Source: GCA-2733415 sp965178635 (GTDB lineage Bacteria; Bacteroidota; Bacteroidia; Flavobacteriales; Flavobacteriaceae). Taken from it: a stretch of DNA of 64,000 bases. The notes under the pieces were generated by a model that searched no databases, was not told the DNA's origin, and was given only the letters and a program-made list of their open reading frames with translations. Made by a program: the position numbers and the translations under genes. Position 1 is the first letter of the stretch. Every line of letters begins with the position of its first letter. Shown here one piece after another: positions 25,463 through 34,627 of this stretch. Location of the stretch: NCBI GenBank assembly GCA_965178635.1, contig CBCXVT010000038.1, positions 1 to 64,000 of the forward strand. The letters run 5' to 3'.

Positions 25463-26298
25463 GTACCATTAAAGATATTCACATCTACAAACTCTTTAAT
25501 ACCGTAAACACTTCCTTTATCAGTAAATTGCCAGAAATTCCAATCATTATCAATATTCTCTACATGGTAATTGTAATTGGCTACCCAACAAGTGTATTCT
25601 GAAAAATCATTATACAAGTGCTCATTATAGAATGATTCTCCTGAATAGATAATTGGCTTCACACCATAATGTTGTTCTACCCTTTTCAACCATTTACGCA
25701 AACCTAGTTTCAAATTGTCCATGCTTTGAATTCTTGGAATATCTTCTATATCCAACACAGGCGGCAAGTCGCCTTTTTGAAGTTTTACAGTTCTTATAAA
25801 ATTATCTGCTTGAAATAACGAATTTTCATTAGGACGGTAGTAATGATACGCACCTCGAACAAATCCTTTTTCTTTAGATTGTTTCCAGTTTTCTTTAAAG
25901 CGTCTATCTACCTTTATACTTCCTGCTGTTGCACGAGAAAAAACGAATGACACTGGAAAACTATCTTGCAGTTTAGATACTTTATCCCACTCAATTTTCC
26001 CTTGATAATGAGATACATCTATACCATAGATTTTATCTTGATGGTGCTGCAACACATCAAAAATGCGTAATTGTGTAGTTATAGAAGCTACTTTAATTGC
26101 TTCTGTTTTCTCAATACGCTGAAACACTAAATAGTAAAGTGCATATCTGTAATGCCACACACCACAACTTAATAAGACTAAAAATATTGGTAATAAAATA
26201 TGCTTTTTAAAAGAAAATCCTGATTGCTTTTTTCTTCTTCTTTGCTTAGATGGTTTTCTACGTTTCAGTCGTTTCAACTCTGTTCTACCAGAAGCCAT
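25429..26298 (-). CDS. Glycoside hydrolase family 25 lysozyme
   Basis: A 289-residue protein with a very basic N-terminus, one membrane helix near residues 31-52 and an outer GH25 domain (about 92-285). The family signatures I-D-V-S-H-Y-Q-G, G-A-Y-H-Y-Y and the catalytic D-I-E of V-L-D-I-E-D are all present. GH25 enzymes hydrolyse the MurNAc-GlcNAc bond of peptidoglycan. The membrane anchor suggests it works on the cell's own wall from the periplasm. It begins one base after pssA ends, so both are in one leftward transcript. Confidence 0.9.
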   Translation of the reverse strand: MASGRTELKRLKRRKPSKQRRRKKQSGFSFKKHILLPIFLVLLSCGVWHYRYALYYLVFQRIEKTEAIKVASITTQLRIFDVLQHHQDKIYGIDVSHYQGKIEWDKVSKLQDSFPVSFVFSRATAGSIKVDRRFKENWKQSKEKGFVRGAYHYYRPNENSLFQADNFIRTVKLQKGDLPPVLDIEDIPRIQSMDNLKLGLRKWLKRVEQHYGVKPIIYSGESFYNEHLYNDFSEYTCWVANYNYHVENIDNDWNFWQFTDKGSVYGIKEFVDVNIFNGTKKELLQLVKK

Positions 26299-26299
26299 A

Positions 26300-27037
26300 T
26301 TATTTTTTAGCGTTTATAACTACCGATAGCAATATATACAATAGTATAACTAAAGGAATTGCCGTGTAACTTAATAAAGCTAATAACACAACACATGTAA
26401 TTAAAAACACATATGTTGTTACATTGTCTTTAAATCCATATGTTTTCATTTTTAATGAAAACAATGGCAATTCAGCATTTAACAAATAACAACTTAATAA
26501 AGTGAAACCGATTAGAAACCATTTATTTAAAATTAAATTGTTAACCCATTCCACATCATTACTCATTAAAATTAACGGTAAACTTAAAATAAGAAGCGTA
26601 TTTGCTGGTGTTGGCAACCCAATAAACGAATCTGTCTGACGCGTATCAATATTAAATTTAGCCAAACGATAACATGATGCCAATGTAACTAACAAACCTA
26701 TTAAAGGTAAAAAACTATATGGAGTAGCCTCATGCCCTAACAACACCTCTTCTAAATTAATTGGAAATGGATGAGATGTCTTTTCTAACAGTTTAAACAT
26801 AACTATCCCAGGCACCAATCCGCTTGTAACCATATCTGCTAAAGAATCTAATTGCAAACCTAGCTCACTTTTCACATTCAATAAACGTGCAGCAAAACCA
26901 TCAAAAAAATCAAAGATTATTCCTAAAACCACAAATACTGCAGCTAAGAATAAATTGTTTTCAACCGCAAAAATTACAGCAATACATCCACAAAAAAGAT
27001 TTAATAAGGTGATAATATTCGGAATATGTTTCTTCAT
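26300..27037 (-). CDS. pssA: CDP-diacylglycerol-serine O-phosphatidyltransferase
   Basis: A 245-residue membrane protein with about seven hydrophobic helices and the CDP-alcohol phosphotransferase signature D-G-F-A-A-R, then G-L-Q-L-D-S-L-A-D (near 46-69). It joins serine to CDP-diacylglycerol, giving phosphatidylserine, the precursor of phosphatidylethanolamine. The N-terminal M-K-K-H-I-P-N-I-I-T-L-L-N is typical of PssA and separates it from PgsA. The GH25 gene follows directly. Confidence 0.93.
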   Translation of the reverse strand: MKKHIPNIITLLNLFCGCIAVIFAVENNLFLAAVFVVLGIIFDFFDGFAARLLNVKSELGLQLDSLADMVTSGLVPGIVMFKLLEKTSHPFPINLEEVLLGHEATPYSFLPLIGLLVTLASCYRLAKFNIDTRQTDSFIGLPTPANTLLILSLPLILMSNDVEWVNNLILNKWFLIGFTLLSCYLLNAELPLFSLKMKTYGFKDNVTTYVFLITCVVLLALLSYTAIPLVILLYILLSVVINAKK

Positions 27038-27106
27038 TAATTATAAGTTCTTTTGGGTAAAAATAAGAAAGATTTCATAGACTTCCTTTTCTTTACCTTA
27101 TTCATA

Positions 27107-27952
27107 TTATTTACAAGCCTTTAACATCCTATCATTCCCAGACAAATCTTTACGCAATTCTACAGAAGTGAAGCCATAACGCTTAACTAAATCTACAGTT
27201 TCTTTACCTAGATATTGATTAATTTCAAAGTACAACACCCCATTTTCAGTCAAATTCTCTACAGCAAACTCAGTAATTTTTCTATAAAATATTAACGGGT
27301 CACTATCTTCAACAAATAAGGCTAAATGTGGCTCGTAGGCTAATACATTCTTTTTAATTTCTTGTTTTTCTATATGACGTACATATGGCGGATTAGACAC
27401 AATAACATCATATTTTTCAGAACATCCAGAATATATTAAAATATCATCATTAATAAATTCCACAACCACCTCATTCATTTTAGCATTTTCCTGAGCAATC
27501 TTAATCGCTTCCTCAGAAACATCTAAAGTTGAAATTGAACCTTTTGGTAAGTTCTTCGCTAAACAAATTGGTATACAACCAGAACCAGTTCCTATATCTA
27601 AAATTGATAGCTTATTTTTATCAGAATTATCTTTCACAATCCAATCAACTAACTCCTCAGTTTCTGGACGCGGAATTAAAGTATCTTCCGTTACTTTAAA
27701 ACTCAGACCATAAAATTCAGTAGAACCAATAATATATTGAATTGGTTTTTCTTCTTTCAATTCTTGAATTGCAGATTTAAAAAACAACTGATCCTCACTT
27801 TTAACCTCAAAACCTGATTTTAAAACGACATCAATTTTTGACAAGCTCAGTTGATGTTCTACTAAACGATAGAACAACACTTCAATTTCTGATAACTCAT
27901 AAACTGACAATAATTCGATTTTAAAATATGCTTTTAATTCTGTAAAATTCAT
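27107..27952 (-). CDS. prmC: Peptide chain release factor N5-glutamine methyltransferase
   Basis: A protein of about 281 residues with an N-terminal helical domain and a Rossmann methyltransferase core: D-I-G-T-G-S-G-C-I-P for S-adenosylmethionine and the catalytic N-P-P-Y-V. It methylates the GGQ glutamine of RF1 and RF2, which speeds peptide release. The ATG at 27952 gives M-N-F-T-E-L-K as in homologues; an ATG two codons earlier (27958) is equally close to the end of the GNAT gene. The two are tightly joined on the leftward strand. Confidence 0.92.
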   Translation of the reverse strand: MNFTELKAYFKIELLSVYELSEIEVLFYRLVEHQLSLSKIDVVLKSGFEVKSEDQLFFKSAIQELKEEKPIQYIIGSTEFYGLSFKVTEDTLIPRPETEELVDWIVKDNSDKNKLSILDIGTGSGCIPICLAKNLPKGSISTLDVSEEAIKIAQENAKMNEVVVEFINDDILIYSGCSEKYDVIVSNPPYVRHIEKQEIKKNVLAYEPHLALFVEDSDPLIFYRKITEFAVENLTENGVLYFEINQYLGKETVDLVKRYGFTSVELRKDLSGNDRMLKACK

Positions 27953-27961
27953 GACCATCAA

Positions 27962-28447
27962 TTACAATTCTTTAAGCATCCATTCAGAACAACTGTAGTG
28001 TCCCGTATCACCTAAAGGTTTCTCTAAAGCAATAAACCCTGATTTTTTATACAATTTCACTGCAGATGTCATATATGGTAAAGTTTCTAAATAACATTTT
28101 TCAAACCCAAAATCTTTAGCAGCACTCAAGCATCTTTGCATCATTTGAGCACCGAAACCTTTACCTCTAACCCTTGGAGAAAAGTACATTTTTTGCAGTT
28201 CACAGATGTTCTCTTTAGAATTCTCTAATTGTGAAATTCCAGCTGCACCTACAACTTTTCCATCTAATTCTGCTACAAAATAAACTGCTCTTTCTGTATC
28301 ATACACTTCAGACAACACATCTAAAGTTTCATCTTCATATGCTGTACCAACCTTTGGCGCTCCTAACTCTAACAACACCTCTCTAATCATTTTTGCTACA
28401 GCGGCATTATCTGTTGCTCCTATTTCTCTTATTATTATTTCAGACAT
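27962..28447 (-). CDS. GNAT family N-acetyltransferase
   Basis: A 161-residue acetyltransferase with the acetyl-CoA loop R-V-R-G-K-G-F-G-A (near 95-103) and the C-terminal motif of the fold (Y-K-K-S-G-F). The N-terminal motif I-I-I-R-E-I and length fit single-domain GNAT enzymes. The acceptor is unknown. The ATG at 28447 follows a TTG one codon upstream; ATG is preferred. prmC overlaps or abuts its stop, so they are co-transcribed. Confidence 0.88.
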   Translation of the reverse strand: MSEIIIREIGATDNAAVAKMIREVLLELGAPKVGTAYEDETLDVLSEVYDTERAVYFVAELDGKVVGAAGISQLENSKENICELQKMYFSPRVRGKGFGAQMMQRCLSAAKDFGFEKCYLETLPYMTSAVKLYKKSGFIALEKPLGDTGHYSCSEWMLKEL

Positions 28448-28460
28448 CAATATAAAAGGC

Positions 28461-28468
28461 TATTTTTG
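28461..28468 (+). promoter_or_regulatory. Bacteroidota-type -7 element before the LEA-type lipoprotein
   Basis: TATTTTTG matches TAnnTTTG exactly, 21 bp before the ATG at 28489. No -33 TTG stands out. Confidence 0.5.
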
Positions 28469-28488
28469 TGGGGTAAAATTAACTATTT

Positions 28489-28947
28489 ATGAAGCAATTC
28501 GCAGTACTTTTAATTATAATTTCAACTTTAACTTCATGTGTTTCAAAAAAAATTGAATACCAAAATGTTGAGAATATCAATATCTTATCATTAGATGAAC
28601 AAGAAATCACTTTAAGTGCTGATGCCATTTTTAAAAACCCAAATATTTTAGGAGGTAAAGTTATTCCTGAAGACCTTATTGTTTTTATTGACGACAAAGA
28701 AATAACTACCGTAAAATCTAAAGAATTTAAAGTGCCTGCAGTAAAAGAATTCGCTATTCCATTGGAGGTTACAATTCCGTTTAACAAGATTCCTGGGAAC
28801 AAAAACGGAGGACTTCTGGGTGCTGTTTTAGGGAGTTTTAACAAGACTCACAAAGTAACCTTTAAAGGTCAATTGAATTATAAAGTGGCTGGATTTAAAT
28901 CTACATATATAATTAACCACACTGAAGATTTAAAATTAGGGTTATAA
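28489..28947 (+). CDS. LEA type 2 family lipoprotein
   Basis: A 152-residue protein with a lipoprotein signal peptide ending in L-T-S-C (lipid-bearing Cys about 17). The mature part is a single beta-sandwich with hallmarks of LEA14/WHy domains (alternating hydrophobic strands, K-N-P-N near 58, I-P-L-E-V). Such domains are found in envelope and stress proteins; the function in Flavobacteria is unknown. It is preceded by a TAnnTTTG element and followed at once by ribD, whose start overlaps its stop codon. Confidence 0.8.
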   Translation: MKQFAVLLIIISTLTSCVSKKIEYQNVENINILSLDEQEITLSADAIFKNPNILGGKVIPEDLIVFIDDKEITTVKSKEFKVPAVKEFAIPLEVTIPFNKIPGNKNGGLLGAVLGSFNKTHKVTFKGQLNYKVAGFKSTYIINHTEDLKLGL

Positions 28948-29972
28948 CACATCAAGTTTACATACAACGTTGCATCCAATTGGCCAAGAATGGTTTGGGA
29001 ACCACATATCCTAATCCGCTTGTTGGTAGCGTGATTGTGCACAACAATAAAATTATTGGTGAAGGCTGGCACTATAGAGCAGGGCAACCACATGCAGAAG
29101 TTAACGCTATAAACTCTGTAAAAGACAAATCGTTACTTAAAGAATCTACTATTTACGTGTCTCTAGAGCCATGTAGTCATTTCGGAAAAACGCCACCTTG
29201 TGCAGATTTAATCACTAAACATCATATTAAAAATGTAGTAATTGGTTGTGTTGATTCGTTTTCTGAAGTGTCTGGTAAAGGTATTGAGAAACTCAAAAAC
29301 AATGGCTGTAATGTTACCGTTGGCGTTTTAGAAGATGAATGCCTGAAATTAAACAAACGGTTTTTTATGTTTCATAACAAGAAGCGTCCGTACATTATCT
29401 TAAAATGGGCCGAAACTAAAGATGGGTTTATTGCCCCTGAAAACAACACCGAAATTACTTGGATTACCAATACCCATTCAAGACAATTAGTACACAAATT
29501 ACGCTCTGAGGAACAAGCAATTCTTGTTGGCACAACTACTGTTTTAACTGATAACCCAAAATTAAATTGCAGAACTTGGCATGGTCAAAACCCTGTAAGA
29601 ATTATACTAGACAGACAGCTTCGCGTTCCAAAACATTATTCAGTTTTTGACAAAACAACAAAAACGATTGTATGTACAGAAATCATTTGTCCAAATGAAG
29701 ATAATCTTATTTATAAACAAATCGATTTTTCTAAAAATGTAGCACAACAAGTATGTAAAACCTTACACAAACACAATATCCAATCTGTTATTATAGAAGG
29801 CGGAAGACAAACTTTACAAACATTTATTGATGCAAATTTATGGGATGAAGCTCATGTATTTTCTGGTTCATCTGTATTTAAAACTGGTATTAAAGCTCCA
29901 AACTTCAAAGGACAACTACTAACCTCTACTGTAATAAAAGAAGATCACATTTCAATTTATCAAAATGATTAA
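28944..29972 (+). CDS. ribD: Bifunctional riboflavin biosynthesis deaminase/reductase RibD
   Basis: About 343 residues. The N-terminal deaminase domain has H-A-E-V-N-A and P-C-S-H-F-G-K-T-P-P-C as zinc ligands. The C-terminal reductase domain holds S-R-Q-L-V-H-K-L-R and I-I-E-G-G-R-Q-T-L. It performs two successive steps of riboflavin synthesis (pyrimidine deamination, then ribosyl reduction). Homology to the usual Y-I-Q-R-C-I-x-L-A-K-N-G begins at 28959, before the first usable start (TTG at 28980), and the only upstream codon at the right place is an ATA at 28944 overlapping the preceding stop. The true start is therefore either a rare codon or affected by a base error. It overlaps the HAD gene by 8 bp. 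Confidence 0.9.
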   Translation: MTHQVYIQRCIQLAKNGLGTTYPNPLVGSVIVHNNKIIGEGWHYRAGQPHAEVNAINSVKDKSLLKESTIYVSLEPCSHFGKTPPCADLITKHHIKNVVIGCVDSFSEVSGKGIEKLKNNGCNVTVGVLEDECLKLNKRFFMFHNKKRPYIILKWAETKDGFIAPENNTEITWITNTHSRQLVHKLRSEEQAILVGTTTVLTDNPKLNCRTWHGQNPVRIILDRQLRVPKHYSVFDKTTKTIVCTEIICPNEDNLIYKQIDFSKNVAQQVCKTLHKHNIQSVIIEGGRQTLQTFIDANLWDEAHVFSGSSVFKTGIKAPNFKGQLLTSTVIKEDHISIYQND

Positions 29973-30576
29973 AAATATAATTTTCGATTTTGGAGACATT
30001 TTCATCAATCTTGATAAGGTGGCTGCCATGACAACTGCTTTGGAATTGTTTGATATTCCAGAATTAACCTCAGAAATGTCAGAAACAAACATGGCTTATG
30101 AGAAAGGGTTAATATCAACAAGGGAATTTGTAGAGTTTTACACAACAACTTTTCCCCGTGTTTCCAAAAAAGACATTATTGATGCTTGGAACTGTATTTT
30201 ATTAGATTTCCCTATGCATAGATTAGAGTTTCTAAAAAAAGTTAGCTCTCAATACCGTTGTTTTTTATTGAGTAACACTAATGAAATGCACATTGACTGG
30301 ATTAAAAACGACTGGGGCATGACATTATATAATGAGTTTAAAAGCTGTTTTGAAGCATTTTATTTGTCGCATGAAATGAATATGCGAAAACCCGATGCTA
30401 ACATCTATGAATATGTTTTACAGCAACATCAATTAAATGCATCAGAAACTTTATTTATAGATGACACAAAAGAAAATACCGACACAACAACAGGACTTGG
30501 CATTCACTCCTGGAATTTAACCCCTGGAAAAGAAGATATTGTCGATTTATTCACTTTAAAAAGCGACTTATTTTAA
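29965..30576 (+). CDS. HAD superfamily hydrolase
   Basis: A 203-residue HAD phosphatase-like protein. Motif I is changed, reading F-D-F-G-D-I-F in place of the usual D-x-D (the second aspartate is replaced). Motif II S-N-T-N, a lysine in R-K-P-D and motif III D-D-T-K-E-N are present. The order resembles the YihX/epoxide-hydrolase-like subgroup. Because motif I has F-G-D with the first Asp kept, activity is plausible but not sure. It overlaps ribD by 8 bp and could supply the riboflavin-pathway phosphatase step, a role that is inferred only from location. Confidence 0.88.
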   Translation: MIKNIIFDFGDIFINLDKVAAMTTALELFDIPELTSEMSETNMAYEKGLISTREFVEFYTTTFPRVSKKDIIDAWNCILLDFPMHRLEFLKKVSSQYRCFLLSNTNEMHIDWIKNDWGMTLYNEFKSCFEAFYLSHEMNMRKPDANIYEYVLQQHQLNASETLFIDDTKENTDTTTGLGIHSWNLTPGKEDIVDLFTLKSDLF

Positions 30577-30577
30577 T

Positions 30578-31423
30578 ATGATTTATCTACTACTAAGTGT
30601 CCTTTTTTCAAGTGCCATATTTGTCGTTTTTAAACTTTTTGACAAATTCAACATAAACACTTTACAAGCAATTGTAGTCAACTATTTCACAGCATTTTGT
30701 GTAGGTATATTTTCTTATCAAGAAAATATCAATTTCACTAGTATTCCTAATAAACCATGGTATATTGGAGCAATAATTTTAAGTTGTTTATTTATTAGTG
30801 TTTTTAATTTAATGGCATTAACCTCACAAAAAAACGGTGTATCTGTTGCCTCTGTTGCAGGAAAAATGTCAATTGTTATCCCTGTACTTTTCGGGATTTA
30901 TCTGTATGATGAAAACTTAACAATTCAGAAAATCATCGGGATTATCTTAGCACTTTTTGCAGTTTTCTTAACGACTAGCAAAGGAGGTGCAACTGTTAAA
31001 AAAGGTAGTTTTTTGTTTCCAATTCTCCTTTTTTTAGGTTCAGGTATAATTGACACACTCATTAAATACATACAAACAAGTTATGTTTCGGATAGTGAAT
31101 TACCTCTATTTTCTGCCATCTTGTTTCTACAAGCTGGATTATTAGGTATCATTGTATTTCTCTTAAAACCTACAAAAATTTATGGCAAAAATATTATTGC
31201 AGGTGTCCTTCTAGGTATCATCAACTATTATTCTATTATTTATCTTCTCAAAGCATTGAATAATAAAACCATGGGAAGCGCAGAAATATTTACAATCAAT
31301 AATGTTGCAGTAGTCATGTTAACAACCTTAGTTGGACTACTACTTTTCAAAGAAAAATTAATCTTAAAAAACTGGATAGGAATTAGCATTGCAATAATTT
31401 CTATACTTTTGATTACCCAATAA
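30578..31423 (+). CDS. EamA/DMT family transporter
   Basis: A 281-residue inner-membrane protein of ten predicted helices in two similar halves of about five, the EamA arrangement of drug/metabolite transporters. The final helix ends with a short charged tail. The gene starts one base after the HAD hydrolase stop, so it lies in the ribD transcript. The substrate cannot be told; a flavin or metabolite exporter would fit the location but is speculative. Confidence 0.88.
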   Translation: MIYLLLSVLFSSAIFVVFKLFDKFNINTLQAIVVNYFTAFCVGIFSYQENINFTSIPNKPWYIGAIILSCLFISVFNLMALTSQKNGVSVASVAGKMSIVIPVLFGIYLYDENLTIQKIIGIILALFAVFLTTSKGGATVKKGSFLFPILLFLGSGIIDTLIKYIQTSYVSDSELPLFSAILFLQAGLLGIIVFLLKPTKIYGKNIIAGVLLGIINYYSIIYLLKALNNKTMGSAEIFTINNVAVVMLTTLVGLLLFKEKLILKNWIGISIAIISILLITQ

Positions 31424-31430
31424 CAAAATT

Positions 31431-32048
31431 TTGTCAGAATTAAAAGATACATATAAAACCATTGAAAAACCTTTTAAAGGGGAAATGTTTAAAGATAGAG
31501 GTAGCAAATTTTACGGTTACGCCTACCCTATTTCTTCTGAAGATGAAGTTAAACCCATTATTGAGAAATTAAAAAAAGAACACCACACTGCAAGACATTG
31601 GTGTTACGCTTGGCAACTGGGCACTACAAAAATCAGATACCGCGCCAATGATGATGGCGAACCAAGTAATTCCGCCGGACCCCCTATTTATGGGCAAATA
31701 CAAGCCTTTGATGTTACTAATATTTTAGTCATAGTTGTAAGGTATTTTGGAGGTACCAAATTAGGTGTTGGCGGTTTAATGAATGCTAATAAAACAGGAT
31801 CAAAATTAGTTTTAGAAGCCGCAACTATACTTGAAAAAACAATCGACAGAACATTCTTGATTACTTTTGATTATAAAGACATGAATAAAGTAATGCGTGT
31901 TGTAAAAGAAAAGAACTTAACTATTAGCGCACAAACTTTAGAGCTGAATTGTCAATACACCATTCCTGTTAGAAAAAAAGACGCTCAACACATTTTTGAT
32001 ATATTTTCAAATATTTATGGTGTTACAATCAAAGAATTGGAAGACTAA
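31431..32048 (+). CDS. YigZ/IMPACT family protein
   Basis: A 205-residue protein of the YigZ (UPF0029/IMPACT) family. It has the signature D-D-G-E-P-S, then Y-F-G-G-T-K-L-G-V-G-G-L, followed by a C-terminal ferredoxin-like domain. The start is a TTG at 31431, which matches the usual family N-terminus. These proteins are conserved but their bacterial role is unclear, with translation or stress regulation proposed for relatives. It is separated from the EamA gene by seven bases. Confidence 0.9.
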   Translation: MSELKDTYKTIEKPFKGEMFKDRGSKFYGYAYPISSEDEVKPIIEKLKKEHHTARHWCYAWQLGTTKIRYRANDDGEPSNSAGPPIYGQIQAFDVTNILVIVVRYFGGTKLGVGGLMNANKTGSKLVLEAATILEKTIDRTFLITFDYKDMNKVMRVVKEKNLTISAQTLELNCQYTIPVRKKDAQHIFDIFSNIYGVTIKELED

Positions 32049-32049
32049 A

Positions 32050-32448
32050 TTAATACCCTAACTTTTTCAATAAATGTACTGGGCATTGCATTGGTCGTTT
32101 AGTTCTCATATTTACAAAAACCAATGTGATCTCAGATGTTGTTAATAAGTCGCCTTTAACATTATAAATTTCTTGGTCAATTGTAATTTTCAACCCTGGT
32201 TTATCTCTTAATTTTGTTTTAATTGACAACACTTCATCGTAAACTGCAGGCTTCTTAAAATTGACATTCAAATTAACAACTGGCAACATTACCCCATCAT
32301 CTTCCATTTCTTTATAAGAAATATCGATAGAGCGCAACCACTCTACTCTTGCCACCTCTAGGTATTGCGCATAATTACCATGATAAACAACACCCATCTG
32401 GTCAGTTTCACCATATCTTACACGTATATTTGTAGTATGTATTTCCAT
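32050..32448 (-). CDS. Acyl-CoA thioesterase (4-hydroxybenzoyl-CoA thioesterase family)
   Basis: A protein of about 132 residues of the hot-dog fold: R-Y-G-E-T-D-Q-M-G-V-V-Y-H-G-N-Y carries the catalytic aspartate and the family motif. It hydrolyses acyl-CoA esters, probably as a YbgC-type enzyme with Tol-Pal-related or fatty-acid roles. The upstream TTG at 32526 gives an unlikely hydrophobic extension, so the ATG at 32448 is chosen. It converges on YigZ and diverges from dnaA across about 190 bp. Confidence 0.9.
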   Translation of the reverse strand: MEIHTTNIRVRYGETDQMGVVYHGNYAQYLEVARVEWLRSIDISYKEMEDDGVMLPVVNLNVNFKKPAVYDEVLSIKTKLRDKPGLKITIDQEIYNVKGDLLTTSEITLVFVNMRTKRPMQCPVHLLKKLGY

Positions 32449-32634
32449 AAGCAAATTATAAACTATGTGTACATAGTAATTATTGTGACTTAGTATGAGA
32501 AAAAAAACTAAATATTCAATAGGCAATGTGTTTTTTTTTTCACTTTTTTGTTCACATATTTGTCATCCCCAAGAATAACTAATGAGAAGCAATTCTCAAT
32601 TGAATTAAAACACAAACATAACCAATTCTATTAA

Positions 32635-34062
32635 ATGAATAAAACAGCATTATCAGTTTGGGAAAATTGCCTATCTTTTATAGAAGACAACATACAACCT
32701 CAAGCTTACAAAACATGGTTTGAACCAATCAAACCAATCAAACTCACTGATAATGTGTTAAGTATTCAGGTACCTAGTAAATTCTTTTATGAATGGCTAG
32801 AAGAGCATTATGTAAAGTTATTAAAAGTAGCGTTGACAAAAGAATTAGGGGAGTCAGCAAAATTGGTGTACAACATTAAGATGGAAAACACCTATGGTAA
32901 CAAACAACCATTTACAGAAAAAATACCTAGTACAAATAGGTCATCTGTAAAACCGCAAAATGTTGATGTACCATTAAAAAACAAAAGTCCAGAATTAAAA
33001 AATCCATTTATAATCCCTGGAATTAGAAATGTCAAAATTGAATCACAATTAAATCCGAATTACAATTTTGAAAATTTCCTAGAAGGGGACTCAAACCGTT
33101 TAGCAAGATCTGCAGGTTTAGCTGTTGCCAACAAACCAGGTGGAACTGCTTTTAATCCGTTATTGATTTTCGGAGGAGTTGGTTTAGGAAAAACACATAT
33201 CGCACATGCCATTGGTATTGATGTAAAAGATAAATACCCAGAAAAAACAGTCTTATATATTGCTGCTGAAAAATTCATACAACAATATACAGATGCTGTT
33301 AGGAAAAATAACAGAAATGATTTCATTCACTTCTATCAGATTATTGATGTATTAATCATTGATGATGTTCAGTTTTTATCTGGAAAAGCAGGTACCCAAG
33401 ATGTATTTTTTCACATTTTCAACCACTTGCACCAAAACGGAAAACAGATTATTTTAACATCTGACAAAGCTCCTGTTGACATGCAAGACATTGAACAACG
33501 CTTATTATCTCGTTTTAAATGGGGATTATCTGCAGAGTTACAACGTCCTGATTTTGAAACTAGAGTGGCTATTTTACAAAACAAATTATACCGTGATGGA
33601 GTTGAAATGCCAAACGATATTGTAGAATATGTAGCAAAGAATATCAAATCTAACGTAAGAGAATTAGAAGGTGCTATTGTGTCATTAATTGCACAGTCCT
33701 CTTTTAACAAAAAAGAGATTACAATTGATTTAGCACGACAAATAGTTGAAAAATTTGTAAAACACACCAAGCGTGAAATTTCAATTGACTACATTCAAAA
33801 AGTGGTTTCAGATTATTTCTCTATGGATGTTGGCACATTGCAATCAAAAACAAGAAAACGTCACATTGTACAAGCTAGACAATTAGCTATGTTCTTTGCC
33901 AAGAAATTCACTAAAGCTTCATTAGCAAGTATAGGTAGCCAAATTGGAAAACGTGATCACGCTACAGTATTACACGCATGTAAAACGGTTGATAACTTAG
34001 CTCACACTGATAAACAATTTAAAAAATACGTGGAAGATTTACAGAAAAAACTAACTCTGTAA
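32635..34062 (+). CDS. dnaA: Chromosomal replication initiator protein DnaA
   Basis: A 475-residue DnaA with all four domains: domain I (about 1-85), a short linker, AAA+ domain III with G-G-V-G-L-G-K-T-H and D-D-V-Q-F, and domain IV with R-D-H-A-T-V-L-H-A for DnaA-box binding. It opens the replication origin. dnaN lies 17 kb away, so the usual dnaA-dnaN pairing is split here. I saw no TTATCCACA-type box in the 190 bp upstream, so the origin may be elsewhere. A strong terminator follows. Confidence 0.97.
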   Translation: MNKTALSVWENCLSFIEDNIQPQAYKTWFEPIKPIKLTDNVLSIQVPSKFFYEWLEEHYVKLLKVALTKELGESAKLVYNIKMENTYGNKQPFTEKIPSTNRSSVKPQNVDVPLKNKSPELKNPFIIPGIRNVKIESQLNPNYNFENFLEGDSNRLARSAGLAVANKPGGTAFNPLLIFGGVGLGKTHIAHAIGIDVKDKYPEKTVLYIAAEKFIQQYTDAVRKNNRNDFIHFYQIIDVLIIDDVQFLSGKAGTQDVFFHIFNHLHQNGKQIILTSDKAPVDMQDIEQRLLSRFKWGLSAELQRPDFETRVAILQNKLYRDGVEMPNDIVEYVAKNIKSNVRELEGAIVSLIAQSSFNKKEITIDLARQIVEKFVKHTKREISIDYIQKVVSDYFSMDVGTLQSKTRKRHIVQARQLAMFFAKKFTKASLASIGSQIGKRDHATVLHACKTVDNLAHTDKQFKKYVEDLQKKLTL

Positions 34063-34083
34063 CACTTACATACTAAATAAACT

Positions 34084-34119
34084 AAAAAAATCACCAACTT
34101 TAATGTTGGTGATTTTTTT
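34084..34119 (+). terminator. Intrinsic terminator after dnaA
   Basis: AAATCACCAAC pairs perfectly with GTTGGTGATTT across a TTTAAT loop, and seven T residues follow. It lies about 20 bp after the dnaA stop. Confidence 0.85.
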
Positions 34120-34149
34120 ATGCTTAAATTGTATTAATTAAGAATTCTC

Positions 34150-34605
34150 ATGATACACACTCGAATACTTATGGTTTGCTTAGGAAACATTTGCAGATCA
34201 CCATTAGCAGAAGGCATTTTAAAATCCATGGTTAGCCTAGATTTTATCTACATAGATTCCGCTGGTACATCTGCTTTTCATAAAGGCGAGTTGCCTGACC
34301 CGAGATCTATTAAAGTTGCTCAAAAAAATGGTATTGATATTACCGACCAAAGAAGCAGACAATTTATAGCTACAGACTTTGATGTGTTTGACACAATTTA
34401 CGTTATGGATCAATCAAATCAAACTAACGTGTTAGCTTTAGCAAAAAACAAAGACGATAGAAACAAAGTGAAACTTATTTTAAATGAGCGTAAACCAGCA
34501 TTGAATGAAAATGTTCCTGACCCCTATCACGATACCGATAATGGATTTGACGCAGTTTACAGTATGTTAAATGACGCTTGCAAACAAATTGCTGATAAAC
34601 TATAA
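34150..34605 (+). CDS. Low-molecular-weight protein tyrosine phosphatase
   Basis: A 151-residue enzyme with the catalytic C-L-G-N-I-C-R-S loop at the N-terminus and the general acid in V-P-D-P-Y-H-D near the C-terminus. It removes phosphate from tyrosine (or from arginine in some bacterial relatives). The gene starts after the dnaA terminator and is followed 22 bp later by a methyltransferase gene, a pairing common in Flavobacteria. It is often linked to capsule or signal control, but the target is unknown here. Confidence 0.93.
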   Translation: MIHTRILMVCLGNICRSPLAEGILKSMVSLDFIYIDSAGTSAFHKGELPDPRSIKVAQKNGIDITDQRSRQFIATDFDVFDTIYVMDQSNQTNVLALAKNKDDRNKVKLILNERKPALNENVPDPYHDTDNGFDAVYSMLNDACKQIADKL

Positions 34606-34627
34606 TTTAAACATATAACATTTTATA

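Noticed and set aside
28479..28844. 121-aa ORF on the minus strand opposite the LEA-type lipoprotein
   Set aside because: The plus-strand gene has a lipoprotein signal and a promoter; the reverse frame has neither.
32449..32634. Replication origin upstream of dnaA
   Set aside because: No TTATCCACA-type DnaA boxes or AT-rich repeats could be recognised there; dnaA position alone is not enough.
33411..33770. 119-aa ORF on the minus strand opposite dnaA
   Set aside because: Shadow of the DnaA AAA+ domain with no start signal or homology.
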